This document shows positions 31,602 to 38,951 of a stretch of DNA of 38,951 bases, one piece after another. The position numbers and the translations under genes were made by a program. Numbering within the stretch: the first letter of the stretch is position 1; each line of letters begins with the position of its first letter. The notes under the pieces were generated by a model. The model was given only the letters and a program-made list of their open reading frames with translations, did no database searches and had not been told where the DNA came from. Location: NCBI GenBank assembly GCA_027047855.1, contig JALTTZ010000005.1, positions 1 through 38,951 of the forward strand. The letters are read 5' to 3'. This DNA is from Nitrososphaeria archaeon (GTDB lineage Archaea; Thermoproteota; Nitrososphaeria; Geothermarchaeales; JDFR-13).

Positions 31602-32681
31602 ATGGTAAGGGTAAAATTGGAAAACCTAAGTAAATATTTTGGAGAAGTAAAAGCAGTAGATAATTTAAACCTAGAGATAAAAGATGGAGAATTTATCTCC
31701 CTACTGGGCCCTAGTGGTTGTGGAAAGACTACAACACTACTGATGGTAGCTGGTATATACAAACCCACGAAGGGATATATTTACTTCGATGACAAAATAA
31801 TGAATGATATAGAGCCGAAGGATAGAAATGTAGGCATGGTCTTCCAGAGCTATGCCCTCTACCCCCACATGAGCGTATTCGACAATATAGCCTTCCCCCT
31901 CAAATTAAAAAAAGTTCCCAAAAATGAAATCAGAAACAGAGTAGTAAGAGTGGCACGAATGTTGGGTATTTACGAGCTATTAGATAGGAAACCTGCGCAA
32001 CTAAGCGGCGGCCAGCAACAAAGGGTCGCACTAGCCAGAGCACTAGTTAAAGAACCAGATATATTCTTAATGGACGAGCCCTTATCAAACTTGGATGCAA
32101 AGTTGAGAATACAAATGAGAGCAGAACTCAAACATCTACAAAAAGAACTAGGAGTAACAACTATATATGTAACTCACGATCAAGTCGAGGCAATGACGAT
32201 GTCAGACAGAATAGCTGTCCTCAATAAAGGCAAACTCCAACAATACGGAACCCCCGACGAACTATATACAAAACCCGCCAACACATTCGTAGCTGGATTC
32301 ATTGGAAGCATACCAATCAATTTTATCGAAGGAACAATCAGAAGACAAAATGGTGACCTAATACTGGATGGAATAGACTATGTATTCAAGATACCAAAAG
32401 AGTACATGGGGATTCTAGACTATGTCGAAGAGGGTGAAGACATAATTCTAGGAGTAAGACCAGAGCACATCCACATCAAGAAAGGGGCATATAAAGGTAA
32501 GGTATATGTAGTAGAGCCTCTGGGCAGAGACAAGATAGTGCATATCGATATAGGTGCAGGCATAATAAGGGCCTTGGTATCGGGAGAAGAAGAGGTAAAC
32601 GAAGGCCAAATAATAAAATTCGACTTCGACAAAACACGTTTACATTTCTTCGATAAAAAGAGTGGAAAGGCTATACTGTAA
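31602..32681 (+). CDS. CUT1-type sugar ABC transporter ATPase (MalK-like)
   Basis: This is the ATPase of a carbohydrate importer. It has Walker A GPSGCGKTT, signature LSGGQQQRVALARAL, Walker B FLMDEPLSNLDA, switch THDQ, and a C-terminal TOBE/regulatory part (GVRPEHIHIKKGAYKGKVYVVEP). At 359 aa it matches MalK/MsmX-type proteins. GAGGTG precedes the ATG by seven bases. It is read towards the permease genes and ends 4 bp from the malG-like stop, so ATPase and permeases come from separate transcripts. One MalK-type ATPase may serve several transporters. Confidence 0.9.
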   Translation: MVRVKLENLSKYFGEVKAVDNLNLEIKDGEFISLLGPSGCGKTTTLLMVAGIYKPTKGYIYFDDKIMNDIEPKDRNVGMVFQSYALYPHMSVFDNIAFPLKLKKVPKNEIRNRVVRVARMLGIYELLDRKPAQLSGGQQQRVALARALVKEPDIFLMDEPLSNLDAKLRIQMRAELKHLQKELGVTTIYVTHDQVEAMTMSDRIAVLNKGKLQQYGTPDELYTKPANTFVAGFIGSIPINFIEGTIRRQNGDLILDGIDYVFKIPKEYMGILDYVEEGEDIILGVRPEHIHIKKGAYKGKVYVVEPLGRDKIVHIDIGAGIIRALVSGEEEVNEGQIIKFDFDKTRLHFFDKKSGKAIL

Positions 32682-32685
32682 AGGT

Positions 32686-33531
32686 TTACATACCACCTTT
32701 CGCCGCTATCTGAATCCTCAATAAGTACTTCTGAGCAAATAGGAAGAACAGAATCACTGGAATCATATATATTATAGCCACTGTAGCTGTTACACCAGGA
32801 TTAATATAGGAATACTCACCCGATGTCAAGGCATAAACCAACATACTTAGAGTCCAGTAATCCTGCGAAGCAATGAAAGTCAAAACATAAATAAACTCAC
32901 TCCACCCTGACAGGAAACCAAATATAAGAACAGCCATCAAACCATTACGTACGTTTGGCAGAATAATTCTCCACCAAGCACCTAATCTAGTTGTTCCATC
33001 GACAAGAGCACTCATTTCTATATCCCATGGAACTGAATCGAAGAACCCTTTCATAATCCATATACCCAAAGGTAGATCCAAAGCAACCTTAACTATTATA
33101 ACACCGATGAGAGTATTGTATAACTTTAAGGTATTAAGAACATAAAAGAGAGCAATAAGTAAGGTTATGCCAGGGAAAGCATGTAGAATGATGGTAAGCG
33201 TAAGTAGTTTTGACCTCCCCCAAAACTTGTATCTAGATAGTGCATACCCAGCCAGTGAAGACAGAACAACCTCAAGGGCGGCTATTAATACAGCTAACAA
33301 AAATGTGTTAGATAAAACTAGATATAGATTCGGATAAAAACTGGAGGTAGTTCCCGGTATAATTATATCACCAGTCTTTAGAAACTCCCAATTAACAAGA
33401 GTAATATCAACTGGTATTAATCCTATCAATTTAGTAGAAATACTCTGTAAAAACAGCAGTGCATATAGCAAGATTACCGGCATAGTTATTATTACCAAAA
33501 ATATATAAGTAAGCACTCTACCTATCTTCAC
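32686..33531 (-). CDS. Sugar ABC transporter permease (MalG-like)
   Basis: This is a six-segment inner-membrane permease of 281 aa. The conserved loop contacting the ATPase, SALVDGTTRLGAWWRIILPNVRNGL (the EAA motif), is visible, as is the N-terminal LPVILLYALLFLQSI-like segment. It starts with GTG one base after the malF-like stop (TGA-T-GTG), with GGTGGG just before, so the pair is coupled. It forms the pore with the next permease for a di- or oligosaccharide; the sugar is not determinable. Confidence 0.88.
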   Translation of the reverse strand: MKIGRVLTYIFLVIITMPVILLYALLFLQSISTKLIGLIPVDITLVNWEFLKTGDIIIPGTTSSFYPNLYLVLSNTFLLAVLIAALEVVLSSLAGYALSRYKFWGRSKLLTLTIILHAFPGITLLIALFYVLNTLKLYNTLIGVIIVKVALDLPLGIWIMKGFFDSVPWDIEMSALVDGTTRLGAWWRIILPNVRNGLMAVLIFGFLSGWSEFIYVLTFIASQDYWTLSMLVYALTSGEYSYINPGVTATVAIIYMIPVILFFLFAQKYLLRIQIAAKGGM

Positions 33532-33532
33532 A

Positions 33533-34468
33533 TCAACCCACCTCTATCTTGGGTTCAGTCATAAGCTCACCGAATCTAAACATCTTGAGGTAAATAATGC
33601 TCATAATAATCCCTATAATTACAAGAACCGTCGCCAAAGCAGCCCCATAGCCAAATTTAACAATACCACCATATTGAGCAAAAGCTAGATGATAAGAATA
33701 CAATGCCCATACCTCAGTTGTATACAAACCAGGTCCGCCATTAGTCACTAGCAAGATATACTCATAGCTAGTAAATAGAGAGAGAGTTTGATAAGCAGTG
33801 ACAAATAAAAGAGGCCATTTAATCAATGGTAATTCAACATGCCTAATTATCTGTAATGTTGAGGCTCCATCGACCTTAGCTGCCCTTATGTAATCTTCCG
33901 GGATACTCTTAAGAGCCGCAGTAAAGATTATCATACCAAAACTAGTTCCGACAAATCCATTAACTAGAATGACTAGCAACCAGGGATAGTTTAGTCTCCA
34001 ATCAACCGGATTTAGACCGAATAAACTACAAATCCAATTAAACAGACTCGATTCTTCTCCCCTACTAGCCCATAACCAAAGTAAAGCGTAGACTGTCGAT
34101 GGAGTTATACGTGGAAGCAGCCAAATAGCTCTAAATATGGAGCCAACAGACTCACTAATATGAGTAGTGGCAATAGATATAACCAAAGCCAAACCTACAT
34201 TAAATAACGTGAGAGTCGAAAATACATAGAAAAATGTATTTGTCAATATTTTATATGCCCACCTATCGCTAAATATCTTAAAGTAGTTTTCAAGCCCAAC
34301 CCAATCCCATTTAAATGAGTAATCCATGCTAGTCAAACCAATCAAGAATGTCAATACAACTGGTAAAAGAAAGAACACAGCAATAAACACTATACTAGGT
34401 ACTAGAAAAACCAGTAAATACCCTTTAGTAATTTTATTAAATATCCCTGATCTAGATTTGATATCCAT
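33533..34468 (-). CDS. Sugar ABC transporter permease (MalF-like)
   Basis: This is the second permease, 311 aa with six hydrophobic segments. The ATPase-contact loop reads AAKVDGASTLQIIRHVELPLIKWPL. The N-terminus (YLLVFLVPSIVFIAVFFLLPV) is typical of UgpA/MalF-type proteins without the long MalF periplasmic insert. AGGGTGAC precedes the ATG. It lies between the binding-protein gene and malG-like gene in one minus-strand operon. Confidence 0.88.
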   Translation of the reverse strand: MDIKSRSGIFNKITKGYLLVFLVPSIVFIAVFFLLPVVLTFLIGLTSMDYSFKWDWVGLENYFKIFSDRWAYKILTNTFFYVFSTLTLFNVGLALVISIATTHISESVGSIFRAIWLLPRITPSTVYALLWLWASRGEESSLFNWICSLFGLNPVDWRLNYPWLLVILVNGFVGTSFGMIIFTAALKSIPEDYIRAAKVDGASTLQIIRHVELPLIKWPLLFVTAYQTLSLFTSYEYILLVTNGGPGLYTTEVWALYSYHLAFAQYGGIVKFGYGAALATVLVIIGIIMSIIYLKMFRFGELMTEPKIEVG

Positions 34469-34505
34469 ATAATGTCACCCTAATAAAAAGTAGAAGAGGG
34501 AAAAA

Positions 34506-35987
34506 TTACTCGAAAATAACTGCCTCACCAAGTTCACTCTGTATCTGGCTCTTCAGCTCATTGAAAGCATCGTCCGGAGTCAAGTCCCCAGTCTCAACAG
34601 CTCTGAGAATATTGAATACTATTCTGCTATAATCACCCCACTTCGGATGATTAGGTATAAATGTCGTATAGTCCAACATGTATGCAACATCATGTAGGAA
34701 TGGATCCTGTGTATAGCGTGAATCACTTATCTGACTGTATAGTATTGCCAAGTGTGAGCTCTGAACCGAGTGATAGCTATTCAAGTGGGGATCTGTAGCT
34801 AGGGTTATGAGCAGGAAAGCCACATCGGCGACACCCCGGTCCTTAGCCAGCTTTGTTATAGTATAAACCAACGGGTGACTTAGGGTTACTGGCTTCTTAC
34901 CTGGCTCACCAGCCGGATGCAAAGCATAACCAATATTACTATTAAATTCTTCCTCGGTTAGTAATCCTTTCTGAATCCACTCACCCTTATGCCAAGTACC
35001 TCCACTTAGGAATAGCGCTCTACCTTCAGTAAACGGTAGGTGGAAATCGTTGTCCCAGTCACCACTAAACTGATTAGGACTAATCACACCGTACTGATAC
35101 ACAGCATCGTAGAACCACTGAAGAGTCTTTCTCCATGCATCCTCAGTGAATACCATCTTGGCTGCATTGGGGTCCCACAATCTACCTCCGAAGGCCAGGT
35201 AAAACTGGAAATAGTCGTATCCCTCTTTCACCCTGTGCAATATACCTCTCTCGACAAGACCTTGGTCCTTGGCCTGCTTAGCCAACTCTAACAGGTCATA
35301 AAGTGTGAACTCTCCCCGCATAATCTTCTTTGGCAACTCTTCTATCTCTGCCTCGGACCACCCAAGGGCCCTAAGAACATCCTTCCTAAAGTACAAAGGC
35401 CTCGCCTCAGTATCCTGCGGTATACCCCAAATCTTGCCTTTATATCTTACCGCATCCCATAGTGTGCTGATTACGTCATAGTACACCACATCCCAGTATT
35501 GGTTAATGTAATCATCTAATGAAATTATGTAATTGTTCTCAGCCAGAAAACCAATATCCTCATGCCCTGTTAGGTATATGTCAGGCGCCTCCCCCGCCTG
35601 GTAAGCCAAGTAGAAATTGTTTTTGTATTCACCCCACTCCACAGGCCTTACGAAGAACTCACCCTCAACCTTCACTGTCACATTAGCTCCGAGGGTCTTT
35701 AGCATTGAATTAAGTATATCGGCGGCTATTTGGATGTTCTTGAGCCGGTACTCGGATGGTGGGTCTGGGCCTATAGTCCAGACTTTAACAGTTATCTCAC
35801 CCGGCTTCAAAGCCTCCAACAATTCCTGAACCTTTGCCTTCAATTGATCTCTCTCTTGAATAATTGCTTGCACATCCTCCGTAGTCCCCGGCCCTCTAGG
35901 TATCGCAAAGTACCCTATTAGGGCACCGATAATCAGCCCTATAACTAAGAAGACTATGGTTGTTAGCGATACCTGACCTCCCCTCAT
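34506..35987 (-). CDS. Family 1 extracellular sugar-binding protein
   Basis: This is a 493-aa solute-binding protein anchored by an N-terminal hydrophobic segment (TTIVFLVIGLIIGALIGYFAI). A short coiled coil follows (about 36-62, DVQAIIQERDQLKAKVQELLEAL). The SBP_bac_1 domain comes next, with LYFRKDVLRALGWSEAEIEELPKK, GILHRVKEGYDYFQFYLAFGG and FTEGRALFLSGGTWHKGEW. It captures a sugar at the cell surface for the MalFG-like pore. GGTGGG precedes the ATG. The roughly 205-bp gap upstream to the peptidase gene is AT-rich with several TATA-like strings and no visible gene. Confidence 0.88.
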   Translation of the reverse strand: MRGGQVSLTTIVFLVIGLIIGALIGYFAIPRGPGTTEDVQAIIQERDQLKAKVQELLEALKPGEITVKVWTIGPDPPSEYRLKNIQIAADILNSMLKTLGANVTVKVEGEFFVRPVEWGEYKNNFYLAYQAGEAPDIYLTGHEDIGFLAENNYIISLDDYINQYWDVVYYDVISTLWDAVRYKGKIWGIPQDTEARPLYFRKDVLRALGWSEAEIEELPKKIMRGEFTLYDLLELAKQAKDQGLVERGILHRVKEGYDYFQFYLAFGGRLWDPNAAKMVFTEDAWRKTLQWFYDAVYQYGVISPNQFSGDWDNDFHLPFTEGRALFLSGGTWHKGEWIQKGLLTEEEFNSNIGYALHPAGEPGKKPVTLSHPLVYTITKLAKDRGVADVAFLLITLATDPHLNSYHSVQSSHLAILYSQISDSRYTQDPFLHDVAYMLDYTTFIPNHPKWGDYSRIVFNILRAVETGDLTPDDAFNELKSQIQSELGEAVIFE

Positions 35988-36194
35988 AATCCCACCCTAC
36001 ACTACATAGATTTAAATTATTGGATACAAGGGATTTAGGAAAAACCAGAGAAAAATTCAGAACGTGGACAATTTATTTTTATACATATAAATCATATTTA
36101 AATTAATAATTATATGTAAATACAAAATTTATAACAAAAATATATTTTTCACATAATGAATATAGAAAAGAAACATATGAGTTCACAGAGCTGC

Positions 36195-38063
36195 TCACAT
36201 TAGATGCTTATATATAAATGAGAGTATGTCTAGATATTCGTCTCGCCTTCTATCTGGAGATGCGCCCATATGGCCAGATTGGGTGTCTGTACGGAGGTAT
36301 ATCTCGCCCCCCAATTTACTCATTTTCAAAACGTATCTAAAGGCATGTGATGGATGAACTCTATCATCATACAGCCCAGTATAGACCAAGATGGGGGGAT
36401 ATTCTTTCACGTTACTAATATTATGTATGGGTGAGTACTTTCTTAAGAATTCTCGATCTCTTGGATCATCTGGATCACCATACTCAGTGACCCAAAGCTT
36501 ACCGATATAAAGTTTATGAAACCGTAACATATCCAGTAGGGGATAACCGATTATAGCAAGATCCATTGATGAAGGGTCTAAATTAAGTGTTGCTGCAACC
36601 AATAAACCTCCATTACTTCTACCTAGTCCCACCACTTTATAGCCTTTACTTTTCATCCACCGTAGAACCGAAAGATAGTCCTTAAACACATTAAACTTTT
36701 TTTCTCGCATGCCATCTTCATGCCATTTTTCTCCGTACTCCTTCCCCCCTCTAATGTTAGCCAATACATATACACCACCATCCTCTAAAAACTTAAGCAG
36801 GTAACTTAAGTACATAGGGGTCATAATTATACCAAATCCACCATACCCATGTACAACAGCAATCTTCCTATTAACCTTTGGATTCCTTACTACAAATATG
36901 TGAACCTTCTTTCCATCAAATGATTCTATAAATTCCTCCTCCACAATAACATCAGTCGATACATCATATCTATACAGTGGTGTAGAACTATCTTTTTCGA
37001 TATCATATAAATATAGTGAAGATGGGAGAGAGAAACTAACAACTACAAAATATAATTTAGTTGAACTCCAACTAACACCCCCGATAGATATAGGGACGTT
37101 CAAACCTAATTTAATCTCCCTTAAAGATCCACCCTCATACAAGTATACCTTGTCTGAAGCATGTATAGACCTGATGATAAACAATTTCTCTTTGAAAACG
37201 AACGAATTACAAATGGGATGGCTGGTTTCAACATATATCGAAGAAGAATCTCCTACTGAAACGATTCGGCCAAGCTTCTCACCATCATATACAGTAATTA
37301 AATGGGATTTATCAAGATAACCAGTAACAAACGCATAATTATTGCCAGCATCATACAATAATTCCCAGTCTCGTGATATGTCAGATTTATTAACATATAT
37401 TTTAGTAGAGGTCCATCCCCTTCTAACAGTAAGATAAATCCAGCGCCTACGATAATCCGACGTCACCATAATATGATAATTAGTGGGTACTGATTCACCA
37501 AAGACCATATCTGATTTATCAGAGGCTACTTCGCGCAAAAACACTCTAGATGTGGGGGGTTTAACACCATCGGGCGTATCAATATCCCTATAGAACTTAG
37601 CATACAAATATCTAGTATCGTCTATCCAAAAAATTTGGTTTGCATAATCTGAAAACTCATCTATAACTTCTCCTGATTCGACATCGATGAACTTAAAGAC
37701 ACCTTTATCACTACCCTTTGTTAGAAATATACTTAATATATCCCCCCTCCAATTTGGATAAATGTTTGCTATCATTATATCTTTACCCATATCACTACTG
37801 GAAATAATTTCGGTGAGCAAGCCCTCATCATCATATCTTAAAACCTTATACTGCTTCCCTGTATTAACTACAAAGTATACCCCATTAGCATAGCCATCTA
37901 TAACTGAAACTTGGTCTACGAAAAAATACTTATTTACATCATTGACCAACTTCTCCCTAACATCAGAAATCAATTCTGAAAATTTTAATTTATATTCATT
38001 AATAAATGCTAGTACTTTCTTAGAATTTATGTTTTCCATCCACAAATACTCGTTATTATCCAT
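36195..38063 (-). CDS. Prolyl-oligopeptidase-family serine peptidase (S9)
   Basis: This is a cytoplasmic serine peptidase with an N-terminal beta-propeller (about 1-380) and C-terminal alpha/beta-hydrolase domain. The triad is visible: serine in GLGRSNGGLLVA, aspartate in TGLYDDRVHPSHA, and histidine in TQSGHMGASP. GYGGFGI is the usual oxyanion-loop segment. Its 622-625 aa is slightly shorter than typical prolyl oligopeptidases (about 700). The ORF track starts at GTG 38072. ATG 38063 after GCGGTG is preferred. It is transcribed alone, and has no signal peptide. Confidence 0.88.
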   Translation of the reverse strand: MDNNEYLWMENINSKKVLAFINEYKLKFSELISDVREKLVNDVNKYFFVDQVSVIDGYANGVYFVVNTGKQYKVLRYDDEGLLTEIISSSDMGKDIMIANIYPNWRGDILSIFLTKGSDKGVFKFIDVESGEVIDEFSDYANQIFWIDDTRYLYAKFYRDIDTPDGVKPPTSRVFLREVASDKSDMVFGESVPTNYHIMVTSDYRRRWIYLTVRRGWTSTKIYVNKSDISRDWELLYDAGNNYAFVTGYLDKSHLITVYDGEKLGRIVSVGDSSSIYVETSHPICNSFVFKEKLFIIRSIHASDKVYLYEGGSLREIKLGLNVPISIGGVSWSSTKLYFVVVSFSLPSSLYLYDIEKDSSTPLYRYDVSTDVIVEEEFIESFDGKKVHIFVVRNPKVNRKIAVVHGYGGFGIIMTPMYLSYLLKFLEDGGVYVLANIRGGKEYGEKWHEDGMREKKFNVFKDYLSVLRWMKSKGYKVVGLGRSNGGLLVAATLNLDPSSMDLAIIGYPLLDMLRFHKLYIGKLWVTEYGDPDDPRDREFLRKYSPIHNISNVKEYPPILVYTGLYDDRVHPSHAFRYVLKMSKLGGEIYLRTDTQSGHMGASPDRRRDEYLDILSFIYKHLM

Positions 38064-38155
38064 GTATGGCACCGCAATAAGAAACTAAATTTTTTATAAT
38101 TTTAAAACACCATATTTATTTAAAAATTTTTATATCCATTTTTAATAAAATCATT

Positions 38156-38210
38156 CCAGTCTGAGGATTTCTAGCGTAGGAACAAACGGGCCCCCTACGG
38201 AGGTAGGTGA
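38156..38210. ncRNA. GC-rich island with two exclusive hairpins, candidate RNA element
   Basis: In an otherwise very AT-rich 180-bp gap, 55 nt are more than half G+C. CGTAGG (38175-38180) can pair with CCTACG (38194-38199). The same CCTAC (38194-38198) can instead pair with GTAGG (38203-38207) around a GGAG tetraloop. Two mutually exclusive stems are the form of a switching RNA or antiterminator. Alternatively it is a small structured RNA gene, as GC-rich islands in AT-rich thermophile genomes often are. No tRNA fold or clear C/D boxes are visible. Strand and transcription are unknown. Confidence 0.3.
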
Positions 38211-38246
38211 TATATAAATATTTTTATTAAGTATAACAGTGTTATA
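38208..38246 (+). promoter_or_regulatory. TATA element plus TATAAC-N3-GTTATA dyad
   Basis: TATA-like TGATATATAAATATTTTT (38208-38225) is followed by TATAACAGTGTTATA (38232-38246), nine bases before an ATG at 38255. The inner 13-mer is identical, in the same orientation relative to the gene, to the dyad in front of sufC. Confidence 0.5.
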
Positions 38247-38254
38247 TTAATCAC

Positions 38255-38804
38255 ATGAACGGTTTTATCGAGGTTAATACAATATTCAAAGCAAATATTT
38301 TTAGTGTAGTCGCAGCCATAATCATAGAAGTCTTACTCCTACTAATTACTAATATATGTATCTAATTCAATAGGCATAATATTTGAGTTTCCATTCAATT
38401 TAATGACGGTACTATTAATTGTCATAGGAATTGGAGCATAGTATTACTATGTTAAAGGATTGAAATCGTCAAGAAACGTGATGAAATACGTGTCACCAAT
38501 ATCTCTAGCATTAGCTACAGCATCAATAATTAATTATTCACTCACCTTAAATTCACATGTATCCGCATTATTTATCGTTCTTGCATATCTAGTTGAGGTA
38601 GTTGTGGGTATTTACTTACAGAAGGACTTATCTACAATCGATACGACATCCGCTAGACTGTTTATAATCGGAATGTCACTTTTCATCTTCACTCTGCCAT
38701 TTACGATTTTATCTGTAAACTATGTGTTAATACCCATTTTTGGCAATGTGATGAAAGCTGGTGGACTTATGAATATAGCTATGCACATACACAATAATAA
38801 CTAA
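38255..38804 (+). pseudogene. Decayed small membrane protein gene (frameshift and TAG)
   Basis: A promoter-proximal ATG opens a 36-aa hydrophobic reading frame (MNGFIEVNTIFKANIFSVVA...) ending at TAA 38363-38365. A second frame, open from about 38346, continues with hydrophobic sequence (SNSIGIIFEFPFNLMTVLLIVIGIGA). It then meets a TAG at about 38439-38441 and goes on as YYYVKGLKSSRN into the ORF-track entry at 38460 (TTG), which encodes at least three more membrane segments. The simplest reading is one gene of about 180 codons with a 1-nt frameshift near 38346-38355 and a nonsense codon. The family is not recognised. A re-start giving the 114-aa protein alone is possible. Confidence 0.5.
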
Positions 38805-38951
38805 AATAAGTGGCCATATAAGTTGATCTTGGAGAATGAAACTTGAAAGAATATTTTAGTGAAGTTATATATGAAGGCTCATAGAAATATAATTATATGG
38901 ATGGTCATTACTTAAATTATCTTTTTGGAAAAATTTCGAATAATATTTGGA
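38805..38951. other. Terminal AT-rich stretch without a recognisable gene
   Basis: Only very short open frames occur in the last 147 bp. No promoter or RNA fold could be supported, and the window ends here. Confidence 0.5.

Noticed and set aside
1-38951. tRNA genes, CRISPR arrays, insertion sequences or an integrated element
   Set aside because: No cloverleaf-like sequence, regular direct repeats, transposase or integrase was seen, and gene density and composition are even across the window.

Overview
The window reads as an archaeal chromosome segment, most likely from a thermophilic member of the Thermoproteota (Crenarchaeota). The evidence is AT-rich DNA with TATA-type promoters, many near-leaderless starts alternating with GGTG/GAGG Shine-Dalgarno sites, frequent ATA and AGA/AGG codons, a bat-type HTH regulator, an AbrB-PhoU protein, a two-domain CBS protein and a sufC-sufB-sufD cluster. 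The lineage call is inference. No rRNA, tRNA, CRISPR array or insertion sequence was found. About 40 genes are tightly packed, and the longest gene-free stretches are about 200 bp.

Region 1 (about 1-15.5 kb) looks like a locus for uptake and anaerobic dearomatisation of an aromatic acid. It holds a Tat-exported LivK-type binding protein with permeases LivH and LivM (+ strand). On the minus strand lie LivG, LivF, a PaaK-type aryl-CoA ligase and four subunits of an ATP-dependent benzoyl-CoA reductase (BcrB-BcrA-BcrD-BcrC order). An AbrB-PhoU protein diverges from the reductase operon. It is followed by a MoaD-like protein paired with a CxxC mini-protein, then a CoA-transferase-fold pair, an enoyl-CoA hydratase and a CPBP membrane protease. 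The CoA-transferase-like beta subunit appears to lack the catalytic glutamate. The pair may therefore be an IpdAB-like ring-opening hydrolase standing where BamA would be expected. This combination is the best candidate in the window for an undescribed system.

Region 2 (15.5-19.2 kb) is a cytochrome-c type nitric oxide reductase operon: two membrane-anchored c cytochromes and a NorB with all diagnostic His and Glu residues. A cysteine-containing bat-type regulator diverges from it. Two copies of the palindrome GAACATGTTC mark the operon's start.

Region 3 (19.2-25.4 kb) is housekeeping: a small wHTH protein missed by the ORF track, TrmO, a DUF309-like gene broken by an in-frame TAG, a SixA-like phosphatase, a GNAT acetyltransferase, aconitase and a CBS protein.

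Region 4 (25.5-31.4 kb) carries sufCBD, a divergent TusA-like protein, a nucleoside phosphorylase and a purple-acid-phosphatase-like protein. Region 5 (31.6-36 kb) is a CUT1 sugar ABC transporter. A prolyl-oligopeptidase-family peptidase and a decayed membrane-protein gene close the window.

A dyad with core ATAAC-N3-GTTAT occurs at the sufC promoter, between the TusA-like and phosphorylase genes, and at the promoter of the decayed membrane gene. It is a candidate shared operator. A GC-rich island at about 38.16-38.21 kb has two mutually exclusive hairpins and may be an RNA element.
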